Positions 8,365 to 18,093 of a stretch of 64,000 nt of DNA are shown here, in pieces (the stretch's first letter is position 1; the number at the start of each line of letters is the position of its first letter). Location: positions 372,001 to 436,000 of the forward strand of contig NZ_JAHOOZ010000001.1 of assembly GCF_019075875.1 (NCBI RefSeq), read 5' to 3'. Under the pieces are notes generated by a model. The model was not told the origin of the DNA. It did no database searches and saw nothing but the letters and a program-made list of their open reading frames with translations. Source of the DNA: Novosphingobium sp. G106. Its GTDB lineage: Bacteria > Pseudomonadota > Alphaproteobacteria > Sphingomonadales > Sphingomonadaceae. Position numbers and translations under genes: made by a program.

Positions 8365-8809
8365 TGCGCTGCTCGACAGCAACGTAATCATCGCGGTAGT
8401 CGCCGAAGCGCACGAGCATCACGCACTTTCATTGGGATTGTTCACGTGCGAGAGCGAGCGAAGCTTCGCGGTCTCAGCGCACAGCTACGCGGAGGCGTAT
8501 TCCACGCTGACCCGCAAAGGCGAACACGCCCCCTTTCGATTTTCGCCGGACGAGGCTTGGGCTGCGCTCGAAAGCGTTCGCGCGGCAACGATTCTCATTG
8601 GCCTGACGCCGTCGCAAACGTTCGATACCGTGCGAAGCTATGCGCAAGGCGGCGGCATTGGGGCGAGGCTTTACGACCGTCTGATCGGTGAGGTCGCTAT
8701 TTCGCACGGTCTGTCGGCGATCGTGACTTGGAATACCGGTCACATGCGAAGTCTCTTTCCTGCTCTGCGGGTCACAACACCACGAGACTTCTCTCATGCG
8801 CCGAATTGA
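8354..8809 (+). CDS. PIN-domain toxin (VapC-like ribonuclease)
   Basis: A 151-residue PIN protein. The first acidic residue is in ALLDSNVIIAV, a second group is in HSYAEAYS, and the C-terminal cluster YDRLIGEVAISHG ... IVTWNTGHM matches the PIN layout. VapC toxins cleave tRNA or rRNA when free of antitoxin. It overlaps the antitoxin by 11 bp in a bicistronic operon. The last acidic position appears as Asn in TWNT, which is common in the family. It probably stabilises the mobile element. Confidence 0.85.
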   Translation: MAIDALLDSNVIIAVVAEAHEHHALSLGLFTCESERSFAVSAHSYAEAYSTLTRKGEHAPFRFSPDEAWAALESVRAATILIGLTPSQTFDTVRSYAQGGGIGARLYDRLIGEVAISHGLSAIVTWNTGHMRSLFPALRVTTPRDFSHAPN

Positions 8810-9005
8810 GTAGCAGGGGGCCGGACCGGGTAGCAGGCCAGCTTTCCACTACCACAAGGACCGGCTTCTCGATGTTGACCTGCTTTTCCTGCATTTCAAC
8901 AGTCCTGGCGCCACCTTCCGGCTAAACCCAGCCGAGCAGTCGGAGAGAAAGAGGGAATGAGCTCGGCCAGGACGCGTGTGTCCTCGCTCAAGCAGGAGCT
9001 CAGCC
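8810..9005. other. Intergenic spacer
   Basis: No gene is seen. It contains the leader and AGGAG site of the downstream helicase gene. Confidence 0.5.
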
Positions 9006-12000
9006 ATGAACCTTTCGCTCTTCCCCGAACCTGATGTCGATCTCGCTGGCGACGACGCCCGTGCCACCTTGCTCATGAACGTCGCGCGCGCTCTCGCCGA
9101 CCGGCTCGCCAGCGGTACGCCTGTGTCGCGCCAGCTGCTCAAAACCCTTATTTCCCACGCGCTGGGTGGTTCCGACGCCTGCGGCGACTGGTCAATGCGC
9201 GAGGCGTACGACGCGCTCGAAGCGGCGCAGGTCCTGTTGATGCTGCGCGAGGGCGGCGCGCGCTTCGATTCTTCCGATCCCGCAGCCGCACTCGCGGCGC
9301 ACCAGCGGCTCTTGGCGCTCCTGCCGACGCAGACCTACCGCAGCGAAAATCAGGTCGACCTCCAGCAATTCTCGACACCGATCGACCTCGCCTGGATGGC
9401 AACCCGCGCCGCGCGGCTCCAAGCGGTGGATACCGTGCTCGAACCCTCCGCTGGCACGGGCATGCTTGCAGTTCACGCGCGGCAGCAAGGCGCGGCGTTG
9501 TTCCTCAACGAACGCGATCCCGCTCGCGCTGCCTTGTTGGCACAGGTCCTTGGGGCTGAGGTCTCGCGTCACGATGCCGAATTCATCGACGACAATCTGG
9601 GTGAAGGGGCCAGGCCCAGCGTCGTTCTCATCAATCCGCCGTTTTCGCGGAGCGAGAGCCGCGGTCGCGACCGGCACGCGGGAGCCCGCCATCTCCGCTC
9701 CGCCCTGATGCGCCTTGCGTCCGGCGGCCGCTGCGTGGCGATCATGTCGCCCGCTTTCGCTAAGGGCGGGACAGACGCCCGCGGCTACGAGGCCGTGGCC
9801 GAGATCGCAGTGCCGCGCTGGGAGATGACCCTTGGTGGTCAGCCCTTTGCCAAGCATGGCACCGGAATTGCTGTCCGCCTTCTCGTGTACGACAAGGGCT
9901 GGTCCGGGCCTTCCGAGACTTACACGGCGCAGTCGCTGAAGTCCGCATTGCCGCTGATCGAGGCGATCCCTGAACGCCTGGAACTGGGCGACAGCGTCGC
10001 GATCGTGCGCCTTGTTCCTGTGCCGCGGCCGGTGCTCTCAAAGCCCGCTGCTGCGGTGAGCCTCCTCGCGGGACTGGGCTCCCGGCGGCCTGCGGCCCCG
10101 CCGCCCAAGCCGGTCATAAGCGATGTGGCCGAACCGCTCGTCTTCGAGGCCCTAGAGGAGCCGCCGGCGCATGGCGACCCGGTCGGAGTCTATGTGCCCT
10201 GGCGGCTGACGCGCTTCGCTTTGCCTGAGCCCAAGCCGCACCCCGACCAGCTCGTCGAATCCATGGCGATGTCGTCGATCCTTCCGCCTGCGGCCATCTA
10301 TCGACCGACCTTGCCGCCGTGCGCGGTCGCGACGCTCTCCGACGCGCAGCTCGAGACGGTTATCTATGCGGGGCAAGCCTTCTCCCGCGATCTGCCCGGA
10401 CGCTTTTTGCCGAACGAGGCGGGGACACTGCTCCGCGCCGATGCGGAAGGTCACGTCTATCGTGCAGGCTTCATGGTCGGCGACGGGACCGGCGTCGGAA
10501 AGGGTCGGCAGATCGCCGCCTGCATTCTCGACCGATGGTGCCAGGGGCAGCGCCGAGCCGTATGGATCTCGAAAAGTGCCGCGCTTCTGGAAGACGCGCG
10601 CCGTGATTGGAGCGCTCTGGGTGGGCTCGCCATCGACGTCCAGCCGCTCGATGCCTTCACGCTTGGTAGTTCCATTCCCATGGACAGAGGCATCCTCTTC
10701 CTGACCTTCGCGACCCTGCGCTCACAGCGCGACGATGTTCAGTCACGCCTCCAGCAGATCCTGTCCTGGCTTGGCGCCGACTTCGACGGTGTCATCGCTT
10801 TCGACGAGGCTCACGAACTCGCCAACGCGGCCGGCACGGAAACCAAATTCGGGACGCAGAAAGGCTCTGAGCAGGGCCTCGCGGGCGTGCGTCTGCAGAA
10901 TCTGCTCCCGCGCGCCTGCATCCTCTACAACAGCGCGACGGGGGCCACGGATCCTGCAAACCTCTGCTACGCGAGCCGCCTCGGTCTTTGGGGCAATGCC
11001 GCCTTCGAAACCCGCGAGGCTTTCATGTCCGCGATCGGCGAGGGCGGCATCGCCGCCATGGAAATCGTCGCTCGAGACTTGAAGGCGCTAGGACACTACA
11101 CAGCCCGGGCTTTGACCTTTCAGGGCGTCGAATACGACCCACTCGAGCACAGGCTCTCACCCGAGCAGATTGCGATTTACGACGCCTATGCCGATGGCTG
11201 GGCGATCATTCATCGCAACCTTCACGAGGTGCTTGCCGCCACGAACATCGTCGACCGCTTCAGCGGCAAGGCGCTCAATGCCCAGGCCAAGGGAGCGGCG
11301 CTGTCGCGCTTCGAAAGCGCCAAGCAGCGCTTTTTCGGTCAGCTCCTCATCGCGATGAAGCTTCCTACCCTGCTTGCGGCGATCGAGAAGGACGTCGGCG
11401 AAGGACGGCACGTCGTGGTGCAATTGGTGACCACCTCGGAGGCTATACTGCATCGCCATCTTGCAACTCTTTCGGCCGATGAGCGCGCGCAGCTCGACAT
11501 CGAGCTCAGCCCGCGCGAGTACATGATCCAGTATCTCGAAAACGCCTTCCCGACGCGCCAGATGAAGGTCTTCAAGGGGCCCGATGACGAGCCGCGATCC
11601 GAGCTGATGGTCGACGAGGCCGGCAATCCGATCCATTCAAAGGAGGCCTTGCGCCGCCGGGGCGAGCTTATCGAGCAGCTCTGTGCCCTGCCGGCGATCC
11701 CCGGCGCGCTCGACGAACTCATACGCCACTTCGGCACCGATTCGGTCGCGGAAGTCACGGGCCGAACGCGGCGGCTCGTGCCGGATGTAGCGGGCCGCCA
11801 GCGTGTAGACCGGCGCACGGCGCGCAGCAATCTCGTCGAGGCCGAGGCCTTCATGACGGGCGAGAAACGCATCCTCGTCTTCTCGGACGCCGGCGGTACC
11901 GGCCGCTCCTACCATGCGGATCGCAACTGTCCGACCGCCGACCGCAGGCGCGTCCACTATCTGCTCGAGCCCGGATGGAGGGCCTCGTCCGCGATTCAGG

Positions 12001-13319
12001 GGCTCGGGCGGACCAATCGCACCAACCAGGCATCCGCGCCGATATTCCGGCCCGTGACCACAGACTGCCGCGGCGAGCGCCGGTTCATCAGCACGATCGC
12101 GCGGCGCCTTGACAGCCTCGGCGCGCTGACACGGGGACAACGCCAGACGGGCGGGCAGAACCTGTTCGATCCGGCGGACAATCTCGAAAGCGACTACGCC
12201 CGGGATGCGCTCTCGCAATGGTACTCGCTGCTTTACCGGGGCAAGCTCGCGAGCACGTCGCTGACCGAGTTCACCGAGATGACCGGGCTCAAGCTCATCG
12301 CCGACGATGGCGGCGCGCTCCTCGATGACCTGCCGCCCATCCAACGCTGGCTCAACCGGCTGCTCGCGCTTCGAATCGGCACGCAGAACGCGATCTTCGA
12401 GGAGTATCTCGCGCTGATCGAGGCACGGATCGACGCCGCGCGCGAACGCGGCACGCTCGATGTCGGTGTCGAGACCATCGCGGTCGAGAAGATCGAAGTG
12501 CTGGACGAGCAGGTGCTCCGGCGCGACCCGGCGAGCGGGGCCGAAACAAGGCTGGCACGCCTCGCCCTTCACCGGCGGCGGCGCGCGAGGTCCCTGGCGG
12601 ATGTCCTCGCCGGTTGGAGCGGTTCGGACAGGACCGCCTATTTGCGCAACACGCGGTCCGGCCGCATCGCCTTGCGGGCGCCCTCCTGGTCGATCCTCGA
12701 CAATGACGGAGAGGCGATCCAGGTCTGGGAGTTGATCCGGCCGGGCGGATCGGAGCGCATCCGCGAAACGCGCCTCGCCGAAAGCAGTTGGACCGAAACC
12801 GATGAGGCTACCTTTCACGAGCTGTGGTCGGCCGAGTGCGCGGAGATCGAGGGACGGGTCGAGGTCGATACGATCAATATCGCCACGGGCCTGCTCCTGC
12901 CGGTGTGGAACCGTCTGCCCGACGACGATCTGCGCGTCTGGCGGATCTGCGACAATGCTGGCATCTCGATGCTCGGGCGGATCATATCGCCGGCGGGCTT
13001 CGAGAAAGTGGCCCAGGCCTTCGGTGTGGCGATGGCGATTTCGCTTTCGCCAGCCGAGCTGGTCGACGGCGCGCGGGGCGGCGGCGGCGTCGCCGTACCC
13101 TACCTGCCGCCGGCGCGCCTCGTGCGCTCCTACGTCAACGAAGACGTTCGGCTCGAGATCAGGGATTTTCCTGCAAGTCGGCTCGCCTGGCTCAAGTCGC
13201 TCGGTTGCTTCACCGAGATCATCGCCTACAAGACGCGGCTCTTCGTACCGATCAATCGCGGTGTCGAAATTCTGGCGCTGATCGAGGCTGCGATGTCCGA
13301 TCTCGGCGCGGCCGCCTGA
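9006..13319 (+). CDS. Adenine-methyltransferase/strawberry-notch-type helicase fusion
   Basis: 1437 residues from ATG 9006 (AGGAG seven bases upstream). The N-terminal third has a DNA adenine methyltransferase signature: SAM motif EPSAGTGML near residue 146 and catalytic NPPFSRSE near 211. The rest is a superfamily-2 helicase: Walker A variant GDGTGVGKGRQ near 490, Walker B FDEAHEL near 600, and a C-terminal helicase half with VFSDAGGTGRSYHAD and IQGLGRTNRTNQ near 970-1010, typical of strawberry-notch proteins. Such fusions occur on plasmids, ICEs and phages; some phage relatives protect incoming DNA from restriction. That role here is inference. It is the largest gene of the backbone. Confidence 0.88.
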   Translation: MNLSLFPEPDVDLAGDDARATLLMNVARALADRLASGTPVSRQLLKTLISHALGGSDACGDWSMREAYDALEAAQVLLMLREGGARFDSSDPAAALAAHQRLLALLPTQTYRSENQVDLQQFSTPIDLAWMATRAARLQAVDTVLEPSAGTGMLAVHARQQGAALFLNERDPARAALLAQVLGAEVSRHDAEFIDDNLGEGARPSVVLINPPFSRSESRGRDRHAGARHLRSALMRLASGGRCVAIMSPAFAKGGTDARGYEAVAEIAVPRWEMTLGGQPFAKHGTGIAVRLLVYDKGWSGPSETYTAQSLKSALPLIEAIPERLELGDSVAIVRLVPVPRPVLSKPAAAVSLLAGLGSRRPAAPPPKPVISDVAEPLVFEALEEPPAHGDPVGVYVPWRLTRFALPEPKPHPDQLVESMAMSSILPPAAIYRPTLPPCAVATLSDAQLETVIYAGQAFSRDLPGRFLPNEAGTLLRADAEGHVYRAGFMVGDGTGVGKGRQIAACILDRWCQGQRRAVWISKSAALLEDARRDWSALGGLAIDVQPLDAFTLGSSIPMDRGILFLTFATLRSQRDDVQSRLQQILSWLGADFDGVIAFDEAHELANAAGTETKFGTQKGSEQGLAGVRLQNLLPRACILYNSATGATDPANLCYASRLGLWGNAAFETREAFMSAIGEGGIAAMEIVARDLKALGHYTARALTFQGVEYDPLEHRLSPEQIAIYDAYADGWAIIHRNLHEVLAATNIVDRFSGKALNAQAKGAALSRFESAKQRFFGQLLIAMKLPTLLAAIEKDVGEGRHVVVQLVTTSEAILHRHLATLSADERAQLDIELSPREYMIQYLENAFPTRQMKVFKGPDDEPRSELMVDEAGNPIHSKEALRRRGELIEQLCALPAIPGALDELIRHFGTDSVAEVTGRTRRLVPDVAGRQRVDRRTARSNLVEAEAFMTGEKRILVFSDAGGTGRSYHADRNCPTADRRRVHYLLEPGWRASSAIQGLGRTNRTNQASAPIFRPVTTDCRGERRFISTIARRLDSLGALTRGQRQTGGQNLFDPADNLESDYARDALSQWYSLLYRGKLASTSLTEFTEMTGLKLIADDGGALLDDLPPIQRWLNRLLALRIGTQNAIFEEYLALIEARIDAARERGTLDVGVETIAVEKIEVLDEQVLRRDPASGAETRLARLALHRRRRARSLADVLAGWSGSDRTAYLRNTRSGRIALRAPSWSILDNDGEAIQVWELIRPGGSERIRETRLAESSWTETDEATFHELWSAECAEIEGRVEVDTINIATGLLLPVWNRLPDDDLRVWRICDNAGISMLGRIISPAGFEKVAQAFGVAMAISLSPAELVDGARGGGGVAVPYLPPARLVRSYVNEDVRLEIRDFPASRLAWLKSLGCFTEIIAYKTRLFVPINRGVEILALIEAAMSDLGAAA

Positions 13320-13421
13320 GCGGAGGTTCCGCAGGTGCTAGCGCTGGCACCGTGAGACGGCGAAGGGGAGCGGGAAGGGGTAGGGCGCCGGCGATCGGCC
13401 GGTGATCCGATGGAGGCAGTC

Positions 13422-13739
13422 ATGCCCGATCCCACTTCCCGCACCATTCCGCGCCCGATCGATGAGGCGCTCATCGAGCAGTTCAACCGTGAGCTCGGCG
13501 CGTTGTCGTCGCCGGCGCGCGTGGCCTTGCCGAACACCAACCTCGCCGAGCATATGATCGAACTGCAGGACGACGAAGGTTGCCTCGTTGGCTTCATCCC
13601 GGCCGACACCGCGCCGCGAATGGCGGCGATCGCCTACCGCCTCTACGGACAGGCCTTCAATCGCGGCGTGCGTGCCGGCGAAGAGGCGGCCTGGGCAAAG
13701 CTGCGTCACCTGGTCGGCGCGGCTGCCGCTGAACGCTGA
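13422..13739 (+). CDS. Conserved hypothetical protein of the element backbone
   Basis: 105 residues from ATG 13422, with GGAGG six bases upstream (an in-frame ATG at 13410 precedes the site). Soluble, with an Ala-rich helical C-terminus (AAIAYRLYGQAFNRGVRAGEEAAWAKLRHLVGAAA) and no membrane segment or known motif. It lies 100 bp after the helicase and starts a run of small same-strand genes. Function unknown. Confidence 0.6.
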   Translation: MPDPTSRTIPRPIDEALIEQFNRELGALSSPARVALPNTNLAEHMIELQDDEGCLVGFIPADTAPRMAAIAYRLYGQAFNRGVRAGEEAAWAKLRHLVGAAAAER

Positions 13740-13800
13740 TCGGGCGCTCCAGCAGGGGTAATCTCGCCCATCACTTCCACCATCATGACGGGAGGGCCTA

Positions 13801-14263
13801 ATGGCTGACCGTGTTTCTGCCTCGATCAAGCTGGGCGGGGTCCTGCCGCGCAGCTGGATCGCCAAACTTCTCGAAGTAATCGCTGCCGAACGCCTGTCCA
13901 CCGAGTGGGACGGCGCCCCGTTCAGCGCCGACCAGATCCCGAGCGACGCGCCGATCGAACTCTTCGCCCAAGAGGTTGCCGGCGGCAGCTTCTACGAACT
14001 CGAGTACTTTTGCATATCGCACGCTCTTCCTTTTGTGCGCTGGTGTGATGGGTACAGCGGCGGATGGAGCCCCGAGCGCCAGGTCTTCAACGGAGTGAAC
14101 GAGCCGCAATCCTATAGGGTCACCGAAAGCGACCAAGTCGTGATCACGCGGGCCGAGGCCCGCTCGCTCGGTTCGCTGGCCGCCATCGAGGCGCATTTCG
14201 CCGCCTCGGAGCTCGATATCCCCCCCGCTTACCTTCACCGAACAGGAGACCTGCCGTGGCTGA
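13801..14263 (+). CDS. Conserved hypothetical protein (frame broken at its 3' end)
   Basis: Begins at ATG 13801 after GGAGGG. As written the frame runs on to 14571 (256 residues), but the last 105 or so residues cross the next gene out of frame and read as low-quality Ser/Arg-rich sequence. Removing one C from the seven-C run at 14220-14226 gives a stop at 14261-14263, an 8-bp overlap with the GTG of the next gene and a protein of about 153 residues ending ETCRG. The body (WIAKLLEVIAAERLSTEWDG) is soluble and unrecognised. Confidence 0.6.
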
Positions 14264-14765
14264 CACCTACGTTCAAACCTGCTTCGCGTTCGACTGCACG
14301 GCCTCGGAATGGGCTTTGCTCCAGCAAGCGTTTCTTCTCAGCCTCGACCTCAATTTGGAGGCCGAGCCGGAGGAGATGTCTTCAGACTTTAGGGCTGTCT
14401 TCCCGCCGACTGGCGGCGATCCTTGGTCAGGCTTTCGGGAACTCTTCGACGATCCCGATTACCCGGACTTCGGCGCCGACCTCGCCGGCGGTGAAACCCC
14501 CGACGAAGCGCGCTGGCAGGCGATCATTTCAGCCGAAGTCAGTTTTGACCCGGCGGCAGTGTCCCGTCTGATCCAGCGCTGCTGCGCCGAAACGCTGTCT
14601 TCGGGACCCATCGGCTTCGAATGGAGCATCTCCTGCTCGCGCCAGCGTATCGATGAATTCGGTGGTGGCTGGTGTGCAGTCTTTGCCGACCGGATCGAGC
14701 TGGAGGGCACCCACGAGGCCCTTCGGGCGGCCCTGTTGGGAGAGACGCACGATCGCCGGGTCTGA
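14256..14765 (+). CDS. Conserved hypothetical protein
   Basis: 169 residues starting at GTG 14256, with AGGAGA about seven bases upstream. Acidic, soluble, with an N-terminal helix-forming stretch (TASEWALLQQAFLLSLDL) and later Cys-Cys (QRCCAE) and WCAVFADRIEL. No known motif. It follows the broken frame above with overlapping translation and precedes another small gene by 37 bp, so it belongs to a compact operon. Function unknown. Confidence 0.65.
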   Translation: MADTYVQTCFAFDCTASEWALLQQAFLLSLDLNLEAEPEEMSSDFRAVFPPTGGDPWSGFRELFDDPDYPDFGADLAGGETPDEARWQAIISAEVSFDPAAVSRLIQRCCAETLSSGPIGFEWSISCSRQRIDEFGGGWCAVFADRIELEGTHEALRAALLGETHDRRV

Positions 14766-14802
14766 ACCGAAGACCTCTTTCCCCTGACAAGAGGACCTCG
14801 TC

Positions 14803-15291
14803 ATGGACGAACCCACGATGGATATGTGGCGCGCGCTCATCGCCTTTCGCACGCGCTACGGCCGCAACTGGAAGAGCGCGCTGACGCTGCGCTGGATGAA
14901 CGGAACGGATGACAACGAGGCATTCGGCGCCTCACTGCGCGAGCTGCGCAACCATTTCGGGCCGTCCTGGCTCCACGCGCTTCGCCCGCGGTTCTTGCAC
15001 GAAGCGGCGCGGCGGATCGCGCTGCTCGATCGTCTTCCGCTGATGTGCGCGACCCGCAATCTCGAGACTGGCGGGGCTATCATCCTGAAGCGCGGCGAGA
15101 GCGGCTACTGGCCCTTACCCGCTGACATGACGATCGAGAGTTTCAACGCATCGTTCGCTCCCACGCCCGGTCAGATCGCGGCCATGGAAATCGGATCGGC
15201 CTTCGGATGGGGCGTGCCGGGCGCTGATCCTGCCAACTACGACACTGACGGCGGCCCGTTGGTGCCGGACCAGCGGAGGGAAGGGGGCTGA
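14803..15291 (+). CDS. Conserved hypothetical protein
   Basis: 162 residues from ATG 14803, after GAGGACC. Basic, with repeated aromatic and Arg residues in the first third (ALIAFRTRYGRNWKSALTLRWM), suggesting a nucleic-acid-facing surface, and a Gly/Pro-rich C-terminus. No recognised domain. It lies in the same small-gene operon as its neighbours. Confidence 0.6.
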   Translation: MDEPTMDMWRALIAFRTRYGRNWKSALTLRWMNGTDDNEAFGASLRELRNHFGPSWLHALRPRFLHEAARRIALLDRLPLMCATRNLETGGAIILKRGESGYWPLPADMTIESFNASFAPTPGQIAAMEIGSAFGWGVPGADPANYDTDGGPLVPDQRREGG

Positions 15292-15337
15292 GAAGGGATG
15301 CGGTCGGCTCGATGAGCGGCCGCATTCCCCTCTTCTC
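15290..15337 (+). promoter_or_regulatory. Long inverted repeat in the leader of the DUF932 gene
   Basis: GAGAAGGGATGCGG at 15290-15303 pairs imperfectly with the segment 15320-15337, which ends CCTCTTCTC. The hairpin lies at the preceding stop codon and 14 bp before the ATG of the next gene. It could be a terminator/attenuator between operon segments or protect the downstream mRNA. Confidence 0.5.
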
Positions 15338-15350
15338 AGGAGAAGCTTCC

Positions 15351-16555
15351 ATGAACACGATCACGACCACCGAACGGCCGGTTGTCGCCGGCGATTGCCG
15401 TGCCGGCTACAAGGTAGACATCAGCCGCGGCTGCAATGTCGGCCGCGTTTCTTCGGAGTGGTTCAGCAGGCCAGACGACGAACGTTTCTTGTCGCTCGAT
15501 CCCTCCATGCCCGTGTGCGAGCACGCGCCGATGTCGCCGCCACGCGCATCGTCGAAAGCCGTGCGATCCGCGTCGAGGCTCAGAGCGACAATCCCGAACG
15601 CCTGGCGCTGCTGGCACCGGGCAGCGATGGCCCGGTCGCGCCGACCCATTGGTCCTTTGGCCAGCTTTGCAGTCTCGTCGGCGCGCCGGCCGGCTACCTG
15701 CGCGAACTCCCTGCGGCGCTAGCCGGCATCAACCTTCAGCACGGCCTCATCGCGCACCGCGGCGAGCACGTGAAACTGCTGGAAACGAGCGATGGCCGCA
15801 CCGAGCTCAGGGCCGTGACCGGGCCGGACTATGGGCGGATCTGGGATCATGAACTGGTCGAGGCCGTCATGCGCTTCGCCGGCAACGGTACAGGGGACAC
15901 GCGCTGGAAGGTCCCGGGCGTGCTCGACTGGGGCTCGATGGTCTACAACCCTCACGTCGACGTCAGCCAGGAGACGACGACGCTCTACGCATCCGATCGA
16001 GACGTCTTCCTGTTCCTCGTCGATGACACCCATCCAATCGAGGCAGGCAAGCTGCCTAACGGCGATCCGGACCTCTATTTTCGGGGCTTCTATTGCTGGA
16101 ACAGCGAAGTGGGCGCCAAGACGCTTGGCATCGCCACTTTCTATCTCAGGGCGGTCTGCATGAACCGCAACCTCTGGGGCGTGGAAAACTTCGAGGAGAT
16201 CACCATCCGCCATTCGAAGTTTGCGGCGAGCCGCTTCGCCAGCCAGGCGGCGCCGGCGCTGACACAGTTCGCCGACTCTTCGCCCAAGGACTTCGTCGAG
16301 GGCGTCCGCGCGGCCCAGGCCAAGATCGTCGCACGCAAGGACGAGGACCGCGAGAGCTTCCTGCGCGGCCAGGGTTTCTCCAAGGCCGACACGCAGCGGA
16401 TCGTTGTCTCGGTCCTTGCGGAGGAAGGTCATCCGCCCGCCTCGATCTACGATTTCGTGCAGGGGATCACCGCCGTCGCGCGAACCCGCACCAATCAGGA
16501 CGCGCGCCTCGAGCTCGAAGGCAAGGCGCGGCGCCTGCTGCAAAAAGTGAACTGA
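15351..16555 (+). CDS. DUF932 / phage-plasmid-like protein (frame broken near residue 50)
   Basis: Starts at ATG 15351 (AGGAGAAG upstream) and reads MNTITTTERPVVAGDC up to FLSLD. The body then continues in another frame from HARVRARADVAATRI to the stop at 16555. Adding one C to the CCC at 15501-15503 (or losing two bases) joins them, giving about 401 residues. The body has the conserved features of the plasmid/phage DUF932 family (PTHWSFGQLCSLVGAPAGYL, GRIWDHELV, FYLRAVCMNRNLWG). Its function is unknown in general; it is common on plasmids and ICEs. The break is more likely a sequence error than a real mutation. Confidence 0.78.
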
Positions 16556-16615
16556 CCCCTCCGGGCGCCGAGCACGGTTTCGCCGCCTTCCTCCCTTTGT
16601 TTTAGGAGCCAAGCG

Positions 16616-16906
16616 ATGACCGATCGTCAGCGCGAGGAGACGCGCGCCTATTCCGTCTCCGTAACCTTCCGCAGCGGTTGCGAGCCCTATGCGATCCAGG
16701 CCTTCGAGGTGTTCGCAATCGACGAATTCGACGCCGAACGTCTTGCGCGTGACCGCGCTTCCGAGAGCGTCTACCACGACGTGCGAATCCCCGATCTGAG
16801 CTTGGACGTGACTGTCGAGCTGATCGAACCCACGGATCCTGACGATCCGCCCCCGTCCGCGGCTTCGCCGGCGGCGGGGACCGGTTGGTCCCGTCCGGCT
16901 AGTTGA
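16616..16906 (+). CDS. Small conserved hypothetical protein
   Basis: 96 residues from ATG 16616 with AGGAGCC upstream. It contains a beta-rich core (YSVSVTFRSGCEPYAIQAFEVFAIDEFDAERLARDRA) and a Pro/Ala-rich tail. It resembles the small accessory proteins often found after DUF932 genes. No enzyme motif. Function unknown. Confidence 0.6.
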   Translation: MTDRQREETRAYSVSVTFRSGCEPYAIQAFEVFAIDEFDAERLARDRASESVYHDVRIPDLSLDVTVELIEPTDPDDPPPSAASPAAGTGWSRPAS

Positions 16907-16978
16907 TCCCGGCCGGGCGGGACCTTCCTCGCTTTCGCTCTGTCGCTCTCGCAGCTTCCCGCAAATCGGAGCTTCTTC

Positions 16979-17164
16979 ATGCTGTCCGCCCACCTGCGAG
17001 CGCGTCTCGCGTCCTTTTCGCACGCCTATTCGGTTGCTTTGCGCCTTCGCGAGCAGACCGGGCTGGACCAATACATTGTCCAAACCGCCGATCCACTTCA
17101 GCCGGTCCGCGTCAGCGCAGTTCCGCCCAAGGATGCGAATACGCTCTTGGCGCTGGTCGCATGA
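16979..17164 (+). CDS. Small protein translationally coupled to the PP-loop gene
   Basis: 61 residues from ATG 16979, with GGAG eight bases upstream. Its stop overlaps the ATG of the next gene (ATGA at 17161-17164), which supports it being real. One amphipathic helix (SFSHAYSVALRLREQ) followed by a short beta-like segment. Function unknown; it may only serve translational coupling. Confidence 0.6.
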   Translation: MLSAHLRARLASFSHAYSVALRLREQTGLDQYIVQTADPLQPVRVSAVPPKDANTLLALVA

Positions 17165-18090
17165 CCATCCGTCACCAGCCGGTGCTCGCGGCCTGGGGCG
17201 CCGGCGTCGATTCGACCGCCATGATCATCGAACTGGTGGCTCGGGGAAGTCCGCCCGATGTCGTCCTCATGGCCGACACGGGAAGCGAGCGGCCCGAGAC
17301 CGACGCTTTCGTGCCTATTTTCCGCGAATGGATGGACCGGCACGGCGTCGAGAATCACATCGTTCGCTATGAGCCGCGGCGCTTCAAGCATTGGCCGCCC
17401 TATCATTCGCTGCTCGAGAACCTCCTGACCAATGGAACGCTGCCCTCCATCAACTTCGGACGGCATTCCTGCTCGCAAAAGCGGAAAATCGCGCCCCAGG
17501 ATGCCTGGGCCGAGCTATGGCCAGCCGCCCAAGCGGCCTGGGCACGCGGGGATCGCGTCGTGAAGCTGATCGGCTATGATTGCTCGACTGCGGACAATCG
17601 GCGCTATGCGCACCAAGAAGGGCATTGCGATCCACGCTTCGCGTTTCGCTATCCTCTGCGCGAGTGGGGCTGGGACGCGCGCTGACTGCATCGCCCGAAT
17701 AGACGCCGAAGGCCTGCCCGTCCCGGTCAAATCGTCCTGCTTCTTCTGCGCTGGCATGAAACCCGGCGAGGTCCGATCGCTGCCGCCCGCCTATCTTCGG
17801 CTGATCGTGCTGGTCGCGGCGAGGGCGGCTTCCAGGCTTCGCACCGTCGAAGGTCTCTGGCGAAAATCAGTCCAGGGCAGGGGGGCGCTGCGGCCCGGCC
17901 GGGCTCCATGACCGCTTTCATCCGCGAGCAAGGCTTGCTGGTGACGGCGGAGATTGACGAATTCGTGGCGCAGGCGCCGGTGAATCTGTTGGCGTTCCAG
18001 GAGGGAGCCGCTCGTGTCCCACTCGGTGCGCGCGATTCCATGCGCAGTTGGCTCGCCCAGTTCGAGGCTGGTTGGAATGGCTTCGATTGA
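17161..18090 (+). CDS. PP-loop ATPase, PAPS-reductase-like (frame broken in at least two places)
   Basis: Three adjacent frames make one protein of about 309 residues. The first (17161-17685) has the PP-loop AAWGAGVDSTAMI and HSCSQKRKI. The second continues from ADCIARIDAEGLPVPVKSSCFFCAGMK (a Cys-x2-Cys pair), and the third from MTAFIREQGLL to the stop at 18090. The joins need loss of one G near 17666-17674 and two bases (or gain of one) at the six-G run 17880-17885. The family binds ATP and acts on sulphur or nucleotides; plasmid-borne relatives are common but uncharacterised. Sequence error is the likely cause of the breaks. Confidence 0.72.
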
Positions 18091-18093
18091 TTT

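Noticed and set aside
11637..12818. Long minus-strand frame of 393 codons
   Set aside because: It lies antisense within the helicase gene, has no family motif, and is the expected codon-bias mirror in GC-rich DNA. The same holds for 5327-6499, 6563-7954, 15719-17083 and 24254-25879.
14264..14571. C-terminal extension of the gene at 13801
   Set aside because: Out-of-frame shadow of the following gene, explained by one extra C at 14220-14226.
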